A stretch of DNA of 64,000 nt from Fonsecaea monophora. Taxonomy: Eukaryota > Ascomycota > Eurotiomycetes > Chaetothyriales > Herpotrichiellaceae. The number at the start of each line of letters is the position of its first letter. Position 1 is the first letter of the stretch. This document shows positions 1 to 9,543 of the stretch, one piece after another. The notes beneath the pieces are model-generated. The model was given only the letters and a program-made list of their open reading frames with translations. It was not told the origin of the DNA and made no database searches. Location: NCBI RefSeq assembly GCF_001642475.1, contig NW_019173939.1, positions 62,001 to 126,000 of the forward strand, given 5' to 3'. The translations under genes and the position numbers were made by a program.

Positions 1-1
1 C

Positions 2-451
2 GGCTCAAGATCTGCGACACCAAATCGCGGTCGGGGCAGCAGAGGAGGGCGCCGCGGAGCGGGAGGAGTGGGAGGTGTGGCGGGTAACCACAACATGAAC
101 TCTCGAAACCAATCAAGAGGCGGTTCTCAACATCGAGAATTATATGATCCTTCATACGCCTCGAGGCCCGACTCGACATATCCTCAGCAGCGACGAGAGT
201 GGGAGAACGGGGTGGGATCGCTCCACAACCCTACCGGGTTGCCTCCTCTGCAGCACGTCCAGGAACCGATCCGGGCACCGAGAGGGCCCGATGGCAGTGG
301 CCGGGGCGGATTTGGTTTTGCCGTCAGGGTGCCAGCAAACATAGCTGGGCAAGCCGAGACGGCCACGACAGTGCCAGGTTACCAATCTTTAGCAAGAAGG
401 GACCTCACTGCTCCCAGTTCTGACTATGATGCGACGCGGACGACCTCTTGA
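2..451 (+). CDS. 3' end of an RG-rich disordered protein (partial)
   Basis: One reading frame is open from the window edge to a TGA at 449-451, so this is most likely the last exon of a gene beginning to the left. The first residues are a Gly/Arg-rich tract with RG and RGG pairs, followed by about 125 residues rich in Ser, Arg, Gln, Pro and Gly, with no predicted fold or membrane segment. RG tracts are common in RNA-binding and condensate-forming proteins, but nothing here identifies the family. The frame could also begin at an acceptor inside the window, since no in-frame ATG precedes codon positions near 95. Coding status rests on the open frame and composition only. Confidence 0.55.
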   Translation, partial: GSRSATPNRGRGSRGGRRGAGGVGGVAGNHNMNSRNQSRGGSQHRELYDPSYASRPDSTYPQQRREWENGVGSLHNPTGLPPLQHVQEPIRAPRGPDGSGRGGFGFAVRVPANIAGQAETATTVPGYQSLARRDLTAPSSDYDATRTTS

Positions 452-773
452 GCGACCATCCCTCTCCGCTCCCGGGGCGAGGCGAGTCAGAACAGGAAAG
501 GAATACGGACTCCCCAAGTCCCGACCAGCCACGTCCGAAGGGACTTTTAGCAGCGGAAGTTATTCTGCCTTGAAAAGCAAAAAACATAGACCACATCCCC
601 ATCACATCGCCTCACACGGGTCTTGTTGCACGCCTCACACACTTCGAAAAACATTGTACCACACATGTGCACACACATTCTTCCCGGAGCCTTAGAAAGG
701 GAGGGGAGGGAGGGATATAACGATAGAAATGCCATTATGAACCGCTTCAAACAGACCACATTCTCTCCCCCCC

Positions 774-780
<7 letters not shown>

Positions 781-832
<52 letters not shown>
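781..832 (+). repeat. (TC)26 microsatellite
   Basis: Twenty-six uninterrupted TC dinucleotides lie downstream of the partial gene, preceded by a pyrimidine-rich run. It is a typical length-variable microsatellite. It falls in a 3' flank, so no regulatory role can be read from the sequence. Confidence 0.97.
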
Positions 833-836
<4 letters not shown>

Positions 837-984
837 CGAATCTTTGACCTGTGCCCTGAATCGTGCGTGTTCCGCTATAATTACCCTCGCGTGCGAGGAG
901 TGGTCTTCCATCTACCGAGTACAGACAGTACTTGTCTCCTCGGCCACTTTGTATACTGACTTGTAGCAGTGGCATATTACATAC

Positions 985-1135
985 CCATGTACCGAGTACT
1001 TCGGTACCTACCCTACATACGTACCTTACAGCATATGGATCGAGTATCTACCTACCATGTCAATCACGGTCACGGGTACTACTGTTAGGTAGGTAGGTTG
1101 GTAGGTCTCTGGGTATGTAGGTAGGTATTGAGCAC
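985..1135. repeat. TACC/GGTA low-complexity tract with inverted arms
   Basis: TACC units dominate the first half and GGTA/TAGG units the second. The arms CTACCTACC (1048-1056) and GGTAGGTAG (1088-1096) are exact reverse complements separated by about 31 nt, so the tract could fold back. A similar tract recurs at about 57430-58260. Confidence 0.75.
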
Positions 1136-1723
1136 GGGGAGGTGTTCAGGGATCTACATATACCGAGTAAACGGGGGAAAGAATGAAGGAATATGCGTTC
1201 CAGTGTCACACTGCACTGTGGTTTTTTTAACCCACCACGCGATGAACATATTCAGCATATCTACATATCACTCCCCTTATATGTCTGTATGACAGATACA
1301 ATACTGGCCAGCAAGCAACATCCCGCCTTGCTCTAAGCTGCGTGCGGTAAAGAGATACGAAGGAGAGGTCCTCAATGCTGTACTCGGTACTCACTTCTCG
1401 TTACTCAGCGGTATACTCGGTGGTGTGGGAGATTATGCACTTTGGGAAAAACCCGAGTGGAAGGTTTCTGCCCTCAACTTTCGACCAGGTAAGGTCGCTT
1501 GTTCAAACCAGTTGCGCGAGCACTGGAGTGACCGTCAAATCATAGCCCATGTAATGGATATTAACGGCAAGACCTCCAGCCTTTATACGGAGAGAAGTGT
1601 TCGATACCACGGTGTCACCAAAGGCCATGTAGCTTGGGTACACCACTCGTTGACCTGTCAATGTCTGTCTGTTGTCACAGACCGCTCCGCCGCAAGTCTC
1701 CCTAAGGGCTGTATATCAAGCAT

Positions 1724-2671
1724 TCATGATAGTGTCTGACCAACGCCGTCAGGATTATGGACGGCCTCTTCTTCCGATAAACGTCCCCAGACATCCCCTC
1801 CTAAGCCAAACCCCTCTTGCGCAACGACTTTCCTAGCATACTGGATTTCCACAATCGGCTTATGCACATCCTTCGCGCACCATCCGTCTTCGCCCACACC
1901 TCTGTATACACCGTGGTATGAATTTTCGTCACTCACGGTCCGCCTGACTCGGTCGTCCGCCTCGATAGCATCGACCCATTGCCTCCAGCGCGTGCCAACC
2001 TCCGGTCGCGGAAAGTTGCGGTAGTAGCTCAAGACGCGGGAAAGTCGAATAATCCAGGGAGCAAAAACCACATCGACAAATCCGATTTCGTTGCCCAGGA
2101 AGAACGGCCCCGTGGCATGGCTGGCGTTGACCAGCGAAGTGATGTTCTTCTGTAGCGTGGCTACGAGCATGCTATGTTGTGCCGCCGACGCTGCGTTGGT
2201 GACTTGGGCGTGTGCGTCTCCGTCAACCTGCATTCCGTCTAAACCCATTGGTTGTTCGCCACTTGGCGATGGTGGCGGGGTAAGTAGCAAGCTGTAAAAA
2301 CTCGGAAGGATCTTGCGGTTGATATGGTCCGTCCACAGGCGACAGTGTGCTCGCAGTTGCGGGTTACCAAGGGGCAGCAGGGAATGTCCCATAGCCAAGT
2401 CCTCGAGGTACTCCAAAACGACACCGCTTTCCCAGACACCCCAGTTTCCATGCCTGATGCACGGGATATTGCCTTCCGGGTTTACCTCCAACATCTCTGG
2501 GGGTCTGTAACTGTCGACAGGTGTCGGCATTATCTCGACCATTTGATATGGAACACCTTTAATCTCCAGGGCGATCCAGATGCGTTGAGCGAAGGGGCAG
2601 AACGAGTTGGCGAAGAAGGTTATCTTTGTGGGAACAGGCGCGGCGTGGGATCGGGCTGTGAAGAAAGCCAT
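1724..2671 (-). CDS. Omega-like glutathione S-transferase
   Basis: A single-exon frame of 315 residues. The N-terminal thioredoxin-fold domain (about residues 16-95) has the CPFAQR motif with Cys25 in the position of the omega-class catalytic cysteine. It then has NPEGNIPCI with the cis-proline and WESGVVLEYLED, the Glu-Ser pair that binds the gamma-glutamyl group of glutathione. A helical C-terminal domain follows (about 105-290), with a Pro/Gly-rich insertion near residues 132-150. Omega-class enzymes mostly carry out glutathione-dependent thiol transfer, dehalogenation or reduction; the actual substrate cannot be told. The start is the only upstream ATG before the motif. The N-terminus is short and not clearly a targeting peptide. 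It is 3' to 3' with the partial gene on its left and lies downstream of the 2879-4453 gene on the same strand. Confidence 0.9.
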   Translation of the reverse strand: MAFFTARSHAAPVPTKITFFANSFCPFAQRIWIALEIKGVPYQMVEIMPTPVDSYRPPEMLEVNPEGNIPCIRHGNWGVWESGVVLEYLEDLAMGHSLLPLGNPQLRAHCRLWTDHINRKILPSFYSLLLTPPPSPSGEQPMGLDGMQVDGDAHAQVTNAASAAQHSMLVATLQKNITSLVNASHATGPFFLGNEIGFVDVVFAPWIIRLSRVLSYYRNFPRPEVGTRWRQWVDAIEADDRVRRTVSDENSYHGVYRGVGEDGWCAKDVHKPIVEIQYARKVVAQEGFGLGGDVWGRLSEEEAVHNPDGVGQTLS

Positions 2672-2878
2672 TCCTGAAGCTCGAAATGAAGGAGATGTGG
2701 ACTCGTTGTTTGTTATCGATGGATTAGAGGGACCTGATGTGGGGAGTTTCTAGCGAAGTTATGATTAGTTGGGTGAAGGAATGGCAGGAGTGAAACATGA
2801 TCCATATGAATCCCCGTAGAGTATTGTTGTTTATAAACGGCACTGCACGGTGCCAGGAGCACTGGAAAGGCTGGAATG

Positions 2879-4453
2879 TTACAGGGTGGTGGAAGACACA
2901 CTTACACTCAACCGTTTCTTCTCCTTTTCCTCCTTCAACATCCATCTTTGAACGCTATTCTTCTTGATCCGGTCACTTTCTTCGAGGGTATGCTTGTGGT
3001 CCAGGTCGGCGTTCAGATTGGGATCCAGCACCGACTGGTCGATTTCGTCTTCGACATCGCCATTGACATTGCTGTCACGTCTGTTAGAGTCTTTGACGGC
3101 TCCGCCACCCGGGTTGCCTCGGACACGTTGGATCGTGAACCATCGTTTTCCGTCAGCTCCCGGGTGCCCTTGAGGTAGCGGACGGGGAAGTTCAAGCAAT
3201 CCGAAATTTGGGTCGATGGGGTTGGTAGTGCTGTGAGGAGCACTGCCAACGCCGCTGAGATGACCAACACCACTGAGACCTTGACTGCCATCTTCGAGGA
3301 CGATCGTCAATTCGTTGTTGTCGACGCCTCCGAAGGTGCTGATTTCATTCGCTATCGTGCCGTTAGCATTGACGCCAGTGTCGATGCCATTCATGTCACT
3401 CCCAGTTGTCATACCCATCTTTCTCGCCTCCTCAGCGCTAAAGTACTCTGTGATTTTGATTTTGACATCGCAAAGATCTCGTTCCCGAGCCTGGCGCTTG
3501 CGCTTTTTCTTGTTGGGATCATCACTCTTGGGGGTACCGCTTGGACGACCCTTCAGTCGACAGTCCCAGTAGTGACTGACAAATGCCTTGCGTTTGTATT
3601 TTTGAGTGGAGCGGTGCGAGTAGACGTTATCGACATGGGGAAAGTAAGTGAGGAACTCTTCTTCAGATAACACCAAGGTCTCGGTGATGTTGAAGAGTTT
3701 GTTGCGCCATTCCTCAAGGTTTGGTGGATCGGGCACCAAGGGGAAAGAGTCGCTGAAGGGATTTGCCGCAACAGCAGGGTCTGTTTCTGCATTGTCATTG
3801 TTGCCGTTGTTGATATTGAGGGCACCACTGAGGTCGTTGGTCGAGGGGGTAGTTTGGTAATGAGACACCCAGGGATCAGCCTGAACGACGCCATGCGGCG
3901 TAGTGTAGACTTGTGACTGCTTCGACAAGGATCGAGTAGGCGTGGGAGTGCCGTTCGGAAATGCAGACGAAGAGTTCCTGAAGACAAAGTCATTCTGCTT
4001 CTGGGATTGCGCAGGGTCGGGCTGCCCTTCCAAGTTATCAGACTGTTGACTCATCTGTGTGGCTTGGGCCTGGGGAGTCACGCTCGAAGCATTACTACCG
4101 GCGCGAGATGGGGTGGTCGAGGTTGTGTTCTGGGCAGCTCGAGTCTGGACCGACATGCCGGAGCGCGTCTGCTGAGGACTGCGCATGGCCGCATTCGCGC
4201 TAGGACTGTTTGTGTTTCTCAAAGTGTTACTTTGTTTCCTAGTCTGGACGTTTGGAGAACTGTTCGCCGCTGGTGGCAGTGGTGGCAGGATTATGGGATA
4301 GGATTGGTTGTGAGGGTTGCCGTTGAGGGAATCAGCAGGGGCATACCCAGCTGCGGCGGCGGCATCTTGCGAGGCGCCGTCATGCTCGTTGCTGAAAGCA
4401 GGGAATTGTTGTTGGACAGCCGCAGCAAAGGTTTGGAGTGTGTCGGGCTCCAT
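2879..4453 (-). CDS. Conserved-looking fungal protein of unknown function, basic core
   Basis: I do not recognise a named family. The 524-residue frame starts with a Gln/Asn/Ser/Thr-rich disordered half (1-230). A compact region of about 100 residues (roughly 245-345) follows, with a W-R-x-K-L-F start, acidic helices, aromatic residues (SHYWDCR), then a GRPSG turn and a Lys/Arg run (NKKKRKRQARERD) that could be a nuclear signal. A second ordered patch near 430-450 (GKRWFTIQRVRG) precedes a charged C-terminal helix. The mix suggests a nuclear, possibly DNA-binding protein, but this is inference. Near the end, a GTAAGT donor at 2905-2900 could splice to an acceptor at 2735-2734 with an ACTAATC branch site. 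The ending would then be VPLIHR with a stop at 2713-2715, giving 522 residues. Which ending is used needs RNA data. Confidence 0.8.
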   Translation of the reverse strand: MEPDTLQTFAAAVQQQFPAFSNEHDGASQDAAAAAGYAPADSLNGNPHNQSYPIILPPLPPAANSSPNVQTRKQSNTLRNTNSPSANAAMRSPQQTRSGMSVQTRAAQNTTSTTPSRAGSNASSVTPQAQATQMSQQSDNLEGQPDPAQSQKQNDFVFRNSSSAFPNGTPTPTRSLSKQSQVYTTPHGVVQADPWVSHYQTTPSTNDLSGALNINNGNNDNAETDPAVAANPFSDSFPLVPDPPNLEEWRNKLFNITETLVLSEEEFLTYFPHVDNVYSHRSTQKYKRKAFVSHYWDCRLKGRPSGTPKSDDPNKKKRKRQARERDLCDVKIKITEYFSAEEARKMGMTTGSDMNGIDTGVNANGTIANEISTFGGVDNNELTIVLEDGSQGLSGVGHLSGVGSAPHSTTNPIDPNFGLLELPRPLPQGHPGADGKRWFTIQRVRGNPGGGAVKDSNRRDSNVNGDVEDEIDQSVLDPNLNADLDHKHTLEESDRIKKNSVQRWMLKEEKEKKRLSVSVSSTTL

Positions 4454-4884
4454 TGCTGAAGAGGGATTGATAGACGTGAGGAGGGTGCGCAGATAGATGA
4501 TAAAGCGGCGTGGTAAGAAGGGCTGAGGGCTGAGGGCTGAGGAAAATTAAGAGTCAGCTGCCGAGTCAGGTCATTTCACCTTCGCCGTCACAGTGCCGTG
4601 CACCTACCGTGTCATTTTAAAGTCACTTAGTCAGCTTGTTACTCCCCCATCTCGTGTCACCGCAATCTTAGGCGGGACCCGGTGGGATATACATATTGAG
4701 TCTTCCACTACTTCATAAGGCAATAATGTTGGTACGGTTAGGATCACACTACTCAACGGATGACCCTACCACTGATATTTATTGGGTCTTGTTACAGGCA
4801 TAGTGATTTTGACCTTCGGTGCTTACTCCTCCAAGGACGAAGGAGCGAACTATGCAACAACCCCCCTTCGCGGCATGTCAACTC
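4454..4884. other. Intergenic region, promoter of the 2879-4453 gene
   Basis: No gene is visible. The left part should carry the promoter and leader of the minus-strand gene ending at 2879, and the right part the 3' flank of the membrane-protein gene. I recognise no specific site. Confidence 0.5.
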
Positions 4885-5734
4885 TCACCCCATCTTCCTG
4901 TCCTTTCTTTTGTCATAAGCTTGTGAGTTCTTGAAAGGAAAGCCCGACGTTCTCTTATCTGCGCCTGTCCTCTTGGACCGCCTGGCCTCCGTGCTCCCAA
5001 ATATCACACTCCATATTCCCACGCTAGCCATTATTCCGTACCCCAAAGCCCCGAGCACATATGCGGTTTGTTCGTAGTTGACATACCGCATGTAGCAGTA
5101 AGTCGTGCTCAGGCTGTGGAACATGGTGGTGATTTGTAGAATCGGCCGGGCGTAGGGGGCCTTGGGATCGTTGTCCTCCAGACTAACCGGTTCACTTATG
5201 CTCGATGATAGTGGAATTGTTCCCGTGAAGAACATGGTTATTAGCGCAATTAACACCAGCGCAAAGCCGAGAGATCGACTGAGATATATTTCGACATCTG
5301 TGTTGTTCGTGTCCGAGGGTCGTCAGAATGGCTCGTTTCCCTGAGGGATTGCAGATGCCAGCCGTGGGTGTCAACGACTCAGAAAGCACCATCTCACCTG
5401 AGGTCTGATGTCCATCTTCCGCCAGCATCATGATTATTAGCTTGGGCATGACAAGCAACGGTACAGCTTGCATTCCAAGCCATACCGCCGTGCCGTATGT
5501 GTAAGCATAAAACACCTGGTCAATTATACCTAGGTCAGCCAGCAATATGTGGTGGGTGAACCACAACTAATACCACTTACATCCATCTCCGAGAAAGGAG
5601 GTACAGTTAGAGTCAAGAATCGGGCCGATATTGAGTCGCCTCGTGCTTGCTCACTGCCAAAAATGAAAACGGACCTGGACTAACATAAAAAACACGATGT
5701 CCTGGGGTGCTGGCGTGGCTGGATTTGGGGCCAT
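4885..5734 (-). CDS. Small multi-spanning membrane protein, four exons
   Basis: Reconstructed exons are 5734-5685, 5653-5581, 5515-5398 and 5297-4885, giving 217 residues with all phases matching. The start reads MAPNPATPAPQDIVFF. The rest carries three to four hydrophobic segments: YGTAVWLGMQAVPLLVMPKL, GFALVLIALITMFFTG, a weaker one around ILQITTMFHSLS, and YVLGALGYGIMASVGIWSVIFG. A Lys/Arg-rich tail (residues 183-217) is probably cytosolic. It looks like a conserved fungal family without a known function; I cannot assign a role. Introns 2 and 3 (65 and 100 nt) have GTAAGT/GTGAGA donors and YAG acceptors. Intron 1 would be only 31 nt (5684-5654, GTTAGT...CAG), which is unusually short and the weakest part of the model. 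It lies downstream of Cot-1 on the same strand, about 500 bp from its stop. Confidence 0.75.
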
Positions 5735-6252
5735 ATTCCATGACGTCATTCGTCTGTTACAGAGGTTGGTCTACAGTATCCAGGCGTGCCAGGCAGCCAG
5801 GGTACCAGGGCATGCTGTATGTACCGTAGCTGGTGTTATATATCACCTGTCATTGGCAGCAAAGCCCAGACCGGCGCAAACAAACCGAAAACGGACACAT
5901 ATTTCTTTCAATCAATTAGATTGTAGCTAACACATGCTAGCAACTGTGACATGAAAAAAGGAGAGTGCTTTGAGAGCACCATCTTCTGTAGACCAATGCA
6001 ACCCTGCTTGGGCTGGTAAATGTGGTTCATAGCCATGAAAATGCTCGTCTTGCTCCCATCTCCCAGCCAGGATATTTCCTCCCGAATGACCAGCATCTTC
6101 GCCTTGATACCTATATCTTGAATGCTTTTGACCCCCGGACATGTTGGCGCCACATGCATTCTATCGTCGACATTCATGCTAGAGATGTGCTAATGTCATA
6201 CTAGTCTCATCCTCTTCCTGCTCGTTCTCCTTTTCAAGCCGCGGCGTTTCCT
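5735..6252. other. Intergenic region between the membrane-protein gene and Cot-1
   Basis: It contains the promoter of the membrane protein and the 3' flank of the kinase. Overlapping short frames on both strands (5908-6204) show no domain and are taken as chance. Confidence 0.5.
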
Positions 6253-8283
6253 CTATGAGTTCTGGAATGCAGTAAACGCTTTATAGGTGTATCCAATAAA
6301 GGGTAGGCTCATTTCGGCGTCTTGTTCTGGCGAGATCTGCTTGGCATGCGCACGATGCATGGCGCTGTTGTCCTCCTGAGGAATCTCGTCGATGGGGAAG
6401 TAGCTGACGTCGATGTTTGATGACAGCTTCGGTTCGAATGGTGCCCGTATTTTTCGCAATTGATCCCACACCACACCTCGGAAGAAAGGATGTTTCTTGA
6501 TGGACGACGCGCCGTCGTGTGCACCCCCTTCTTTGCCCAACCGATCATTGGCATCGCAAAGGAAACTGTCCATGTCAGTATCAGAAAACAGGCCCTTGTC
6601 ATCTAACATACCTTCTAATCATGTCTTCGGCATCTCGACCCAAGACCAGTTCGTCTGGGAAATATAGTGATTCGCGCCAGTTGACGATCTTGCGATAGGT
6701 GTCGTGTGTGTCTTCGGCGCAGAAGGGTGGCCAACCAACCAAGCACTCAAACATAATAGCTCCCACGGACCACCAGTCGCACAGGTAAGTGTAACCTTGA
6801 CCAAGGAAAATTTCAGGAGCAATGTAATCCGGAGTTCCCACTGTCGAGTAGGCCATGTGACGACGAGACTTCCGCCAGGTATTCACCAGACCCCGGTTGC
6901 TGACCGTCAAGTTGATCTGCTCATTTAGAGCCATCGAATTTCGGTTGCCGGACTTATCGTTGGCGCCGGCCTTGAGGAGTGCCTGGTAGTACGAGTTCTC
7001 GTGCTGTTTGCGACCACCGGTAGAGAGACCAAAGTCAGTCAATTTGATATGACCGCCTCTATCCAGCAGGATATTGTCAGGCTTGATGTCACTGAACGAC
7101 GGTTAGCTTGATCCAATAGAGTTGGGTTTGGCTGCTCTTACCGATGGAGAAAACCAAGCTTATGCACAGCTTCAATAGCCATGACAATCTCGGCCATGTA
7201 GAACCGTGTGATGTCTTCCGAGAAGATTTCGTATTTGATTAGCATAGTCATCAGATCACCACCCGGCAAGAATTCCATCAACATGTACAAGTACGTGTTG
7301 TCCTGGAATGAGGCATGCAGCTTGACCAGCCATGGATTGTCTTTGGAATCCGCCAGAATATCTCGCTCTGCCCGGACATGCGCCAGCTGATCCTTTTTGA
7401 ACATTTCCGACTTTATCAGAGACTTCAAAGCATAGATCTTCCCATCAGTCTTGCGTTGCACCAATTTGACCTCTCCGAAGGCTCCTTTGCCAATGACCTT
7501 GATGGTGGTAAAGTTCGAGGGCACTTCTCGCGTCCGAATAAAGCGCAGGAAGCGTGCCTCCTTCTGTGCAAGTGTGTTCATTTCCTTCTGTTTCTCAATC
7601 TCGCTGACGGCTGGGTTCTTGAGCAGGGCCTCCAACTCCTTGGCACGACTATTCCTATCCCTGGCTCGCTCAATATTCTCTTGGAAGAAACTGTTGACCA
7701 GTTGCTTAGCGGCCGTACCTCGCTTCAGGACATTGTCCGAGTATCTGCGTGGGTTCGGTTGTTCCTCCTCTTCAGGCTTTGGTGAGGGTCTCGGCATCGG
7801 TGGCGCCAGATGACTTTGGTAGGGATTCTGGACTTGTCTAGTTTCGCCAGCTGTCCGTGGACGCGACATGGCAGGTGATGGAGTGCGGTTGGTATTGACA
7901 CGTGGTGTCGCCCCCAAGTCTTGGTTGGAAAATTGTTGAATGAGACCGCTTGTTGCATCATTGTTGTTCGCCATGTAGGGCCGCGAGTTGGTTTGATAGG
8001 CTGGTTGGGGAGATTGAAGACCACCTTGAGGCTGGTACTGATATTGCTGCTGGTATTGAGCCTGATGTGACTGAGATGGGTACTGTTGATTCAAGAAATA
8101 GCCAGCATTCGCGTTGGGGTTGGGAGACACAAGACCACTCCCATATTCCTGTTGTTGAGTGCCATAGATCGGCTGAGGGAAAGTGGATGGAGTGGTAGGA
8201 TACATTCGAGCATTGGCAGCATCGTAATTATGTTGGTTGTCGAACTGAAAGTTCAGTCGAAGACGGTTGTTGTCGTGGTCCAT
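6253..8283 (-). CDS. cot-1: NDR/LATS-family serine/threonine kinase Cot-1 (Orb6/Cbk1)
   Basis: Exons 8283-7142, 7091-6612 and 6565-6253 join in frame to 644 residues; introns are 50 and 46 nt with GTAAGA and GTATGT donors. Residues 1-175 are Gln/Asn/Pro-rich and disordered. The basic helical region 180-245 corresponds to the Mob-binding N-terminal regulatory segment of NDR kinases. The catalytic domain shows GKGAFGEV (about 265-272), the ATP-anchoring Lys in YALK (287), HRDIKPDN across the first intron, and DFG. An NDR-type basic insert precedes AYSTVGTPDYIAPE. The C-terminus ends with the hydrophobic motif FIGYTYKAF, with Thr634 as the expected Ste20-like kinase target. In fungi this kinase works with Mob2 in the morphogenesis (RAM/MOR) network for polarised hyphal growth. 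It is divergently arranged with Tim54. Confidence 0.97.
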
Positions 8284-9543
8284 TCTTGCAACAAATCAAG
8301 GGGTGAGTGCAAGGGGATCCAAGGGAGGGCCGCGAGGTAGCAGCTCTGTCCGAACCCGATCTCGTTGTATGTATTCCTTTGAGGCGCGGATGCTTGAACA
8401 GTCACAAGTGAGTCGACGAGAATCCCGGTACACGAAGGTGTAGGCAAACCCCCTAGATAAAGCGCAGTCGGTGTAGTGTAGTCTTTCTTTGAACTCAAAT
8501 TGCGGTGACTTTGACAATTTTAGATTCTTGTTCAGGTGACCATGTAATTGAGGGCAAGATAAGCGAAGATGCAGGACCTGCACTGCACTTTATCAGAGGG
8601 AGGGACAAGAGCAGAGTGACGAGGGTATGAAAGGGAAGGAGGTGTATGTGAAATGGGTGCGGAAAAATAGGGTGCGGTGCAGCATGGAGATCGGTTACTG
8701 CAAGGTGGGAAACAGTCTACGGGCTAAGAATTAGGGGCAAGTGCCCACTGGAGGCTGCCGCTGCACTAGAGGCAAGCTTAAAGAGACTCCTGAGAGTCTT
8801 AAGCATCGACTGGGGTTACCCGTCACGCCTGGGTCCCAATTGCACAACAGGACTGACTTCATCGCCAGGCACAAACATGTGATTGGTTCTCACCCTCCTA
8901 CCCTGGGCTGACAATCCCACCTAGAGGTAGGACGAGAGACCATTGCTAGGATGCCATATGGCTGCTCGCGTGGTCACACACCCTCGCGTGTAACTTTGGC
9001 TTCTATCTTTGACAGCCTCTCGGTTGGAATGGTGACCCTGACATCAGATTGCGCACAAAGCACAGTCACAAAACCGAATGGTTCAGGGTGGACAAGTGAA
9101 AGACATCAAGGTCACCAATGTCTCGGGTGGAAGTCTCGCCAGCTCCATCCTGAAGAAGTGGATAATTTTTTACGAGTCTGTACGAAGTCAGGAAGGAAGA
9201 GATGTTTCTTTGTGATCATAGCTAAAGAGGTGTGGGCGCTGTGACTCCCGGTGTTTTGGATGAGCGGTAAAGGGCTCCAGTCTGGTATGGTCGTACATAC
9301 GTCGCGTTAGGCTCCTTCTAGTGCCTCTAGGGGGCCATGGGTCACTGGAATGAAGCGAGAAATGCTTCCACTACGAAAGTCTCATAGGAAGGTATACCGA
9401 GTCCATTCAGAATTCTTGGTCGGATCAGCATATCCGATAAGTCAACTTTTTCTTCTGAGCAGAGCGTGCATGCGCATGGCCTCTCTGCGCACTTGCACAA
9501 TCTTGCTTTCCTCACGTTTCGTGGCTGGAGTGCCATCAAGACC
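8284..9543. other. Divergent promoter region, Cot-1 / Tim54
   Basis: About 1.26 kb separate the Cot-1 start (minus strand) from the Tim54 start (plus strand). The Cot-1 side probably holds a long 5' leader, as is usual for this kinase. The frame at 8951-9244 has no recognisable domain. Upstream of Tim54 an out-of-frame ATG at about 9474 opens a frame that overlaps its start. Confidence 0.55.

Larger units (their letters stand above)
452..1723. other. Intergenic region with simple repeats
   Basis: There is no convincing gene. The stretch holds a long TC run (781-832), purine-rich AGGG tracts just before it, and a 150-bp segment rich in TACC/GGTA tetranucleotides (about 985-1135). An open frame at 1425-1739 has no recognisable domain and starts at a non-canonical position relative to any intron signal, so I regard it as chance. 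The region probably contains the 3' ends of both flanking convergent genes. Confidence 0.6.

Noticed and set aside
547..975. Minus-strand frame of 142 residues across the (TC)26 repeat
   Set aside because: The frame is a run of Arg-Glu coded by the microsatellite with no domain on either side.
1425..1739. 104-residue plus-strand frame overlapping the GST stop
   Set aside because: No recognisable domain, no splice context, and it overlaps the 3' end of a clear gene in antisense.
8951..9244. 97-residue frame in the Cot-1/Tim54 promoter
   Set aside because: No domain or biased composition typical of coding sequence; likely chance.
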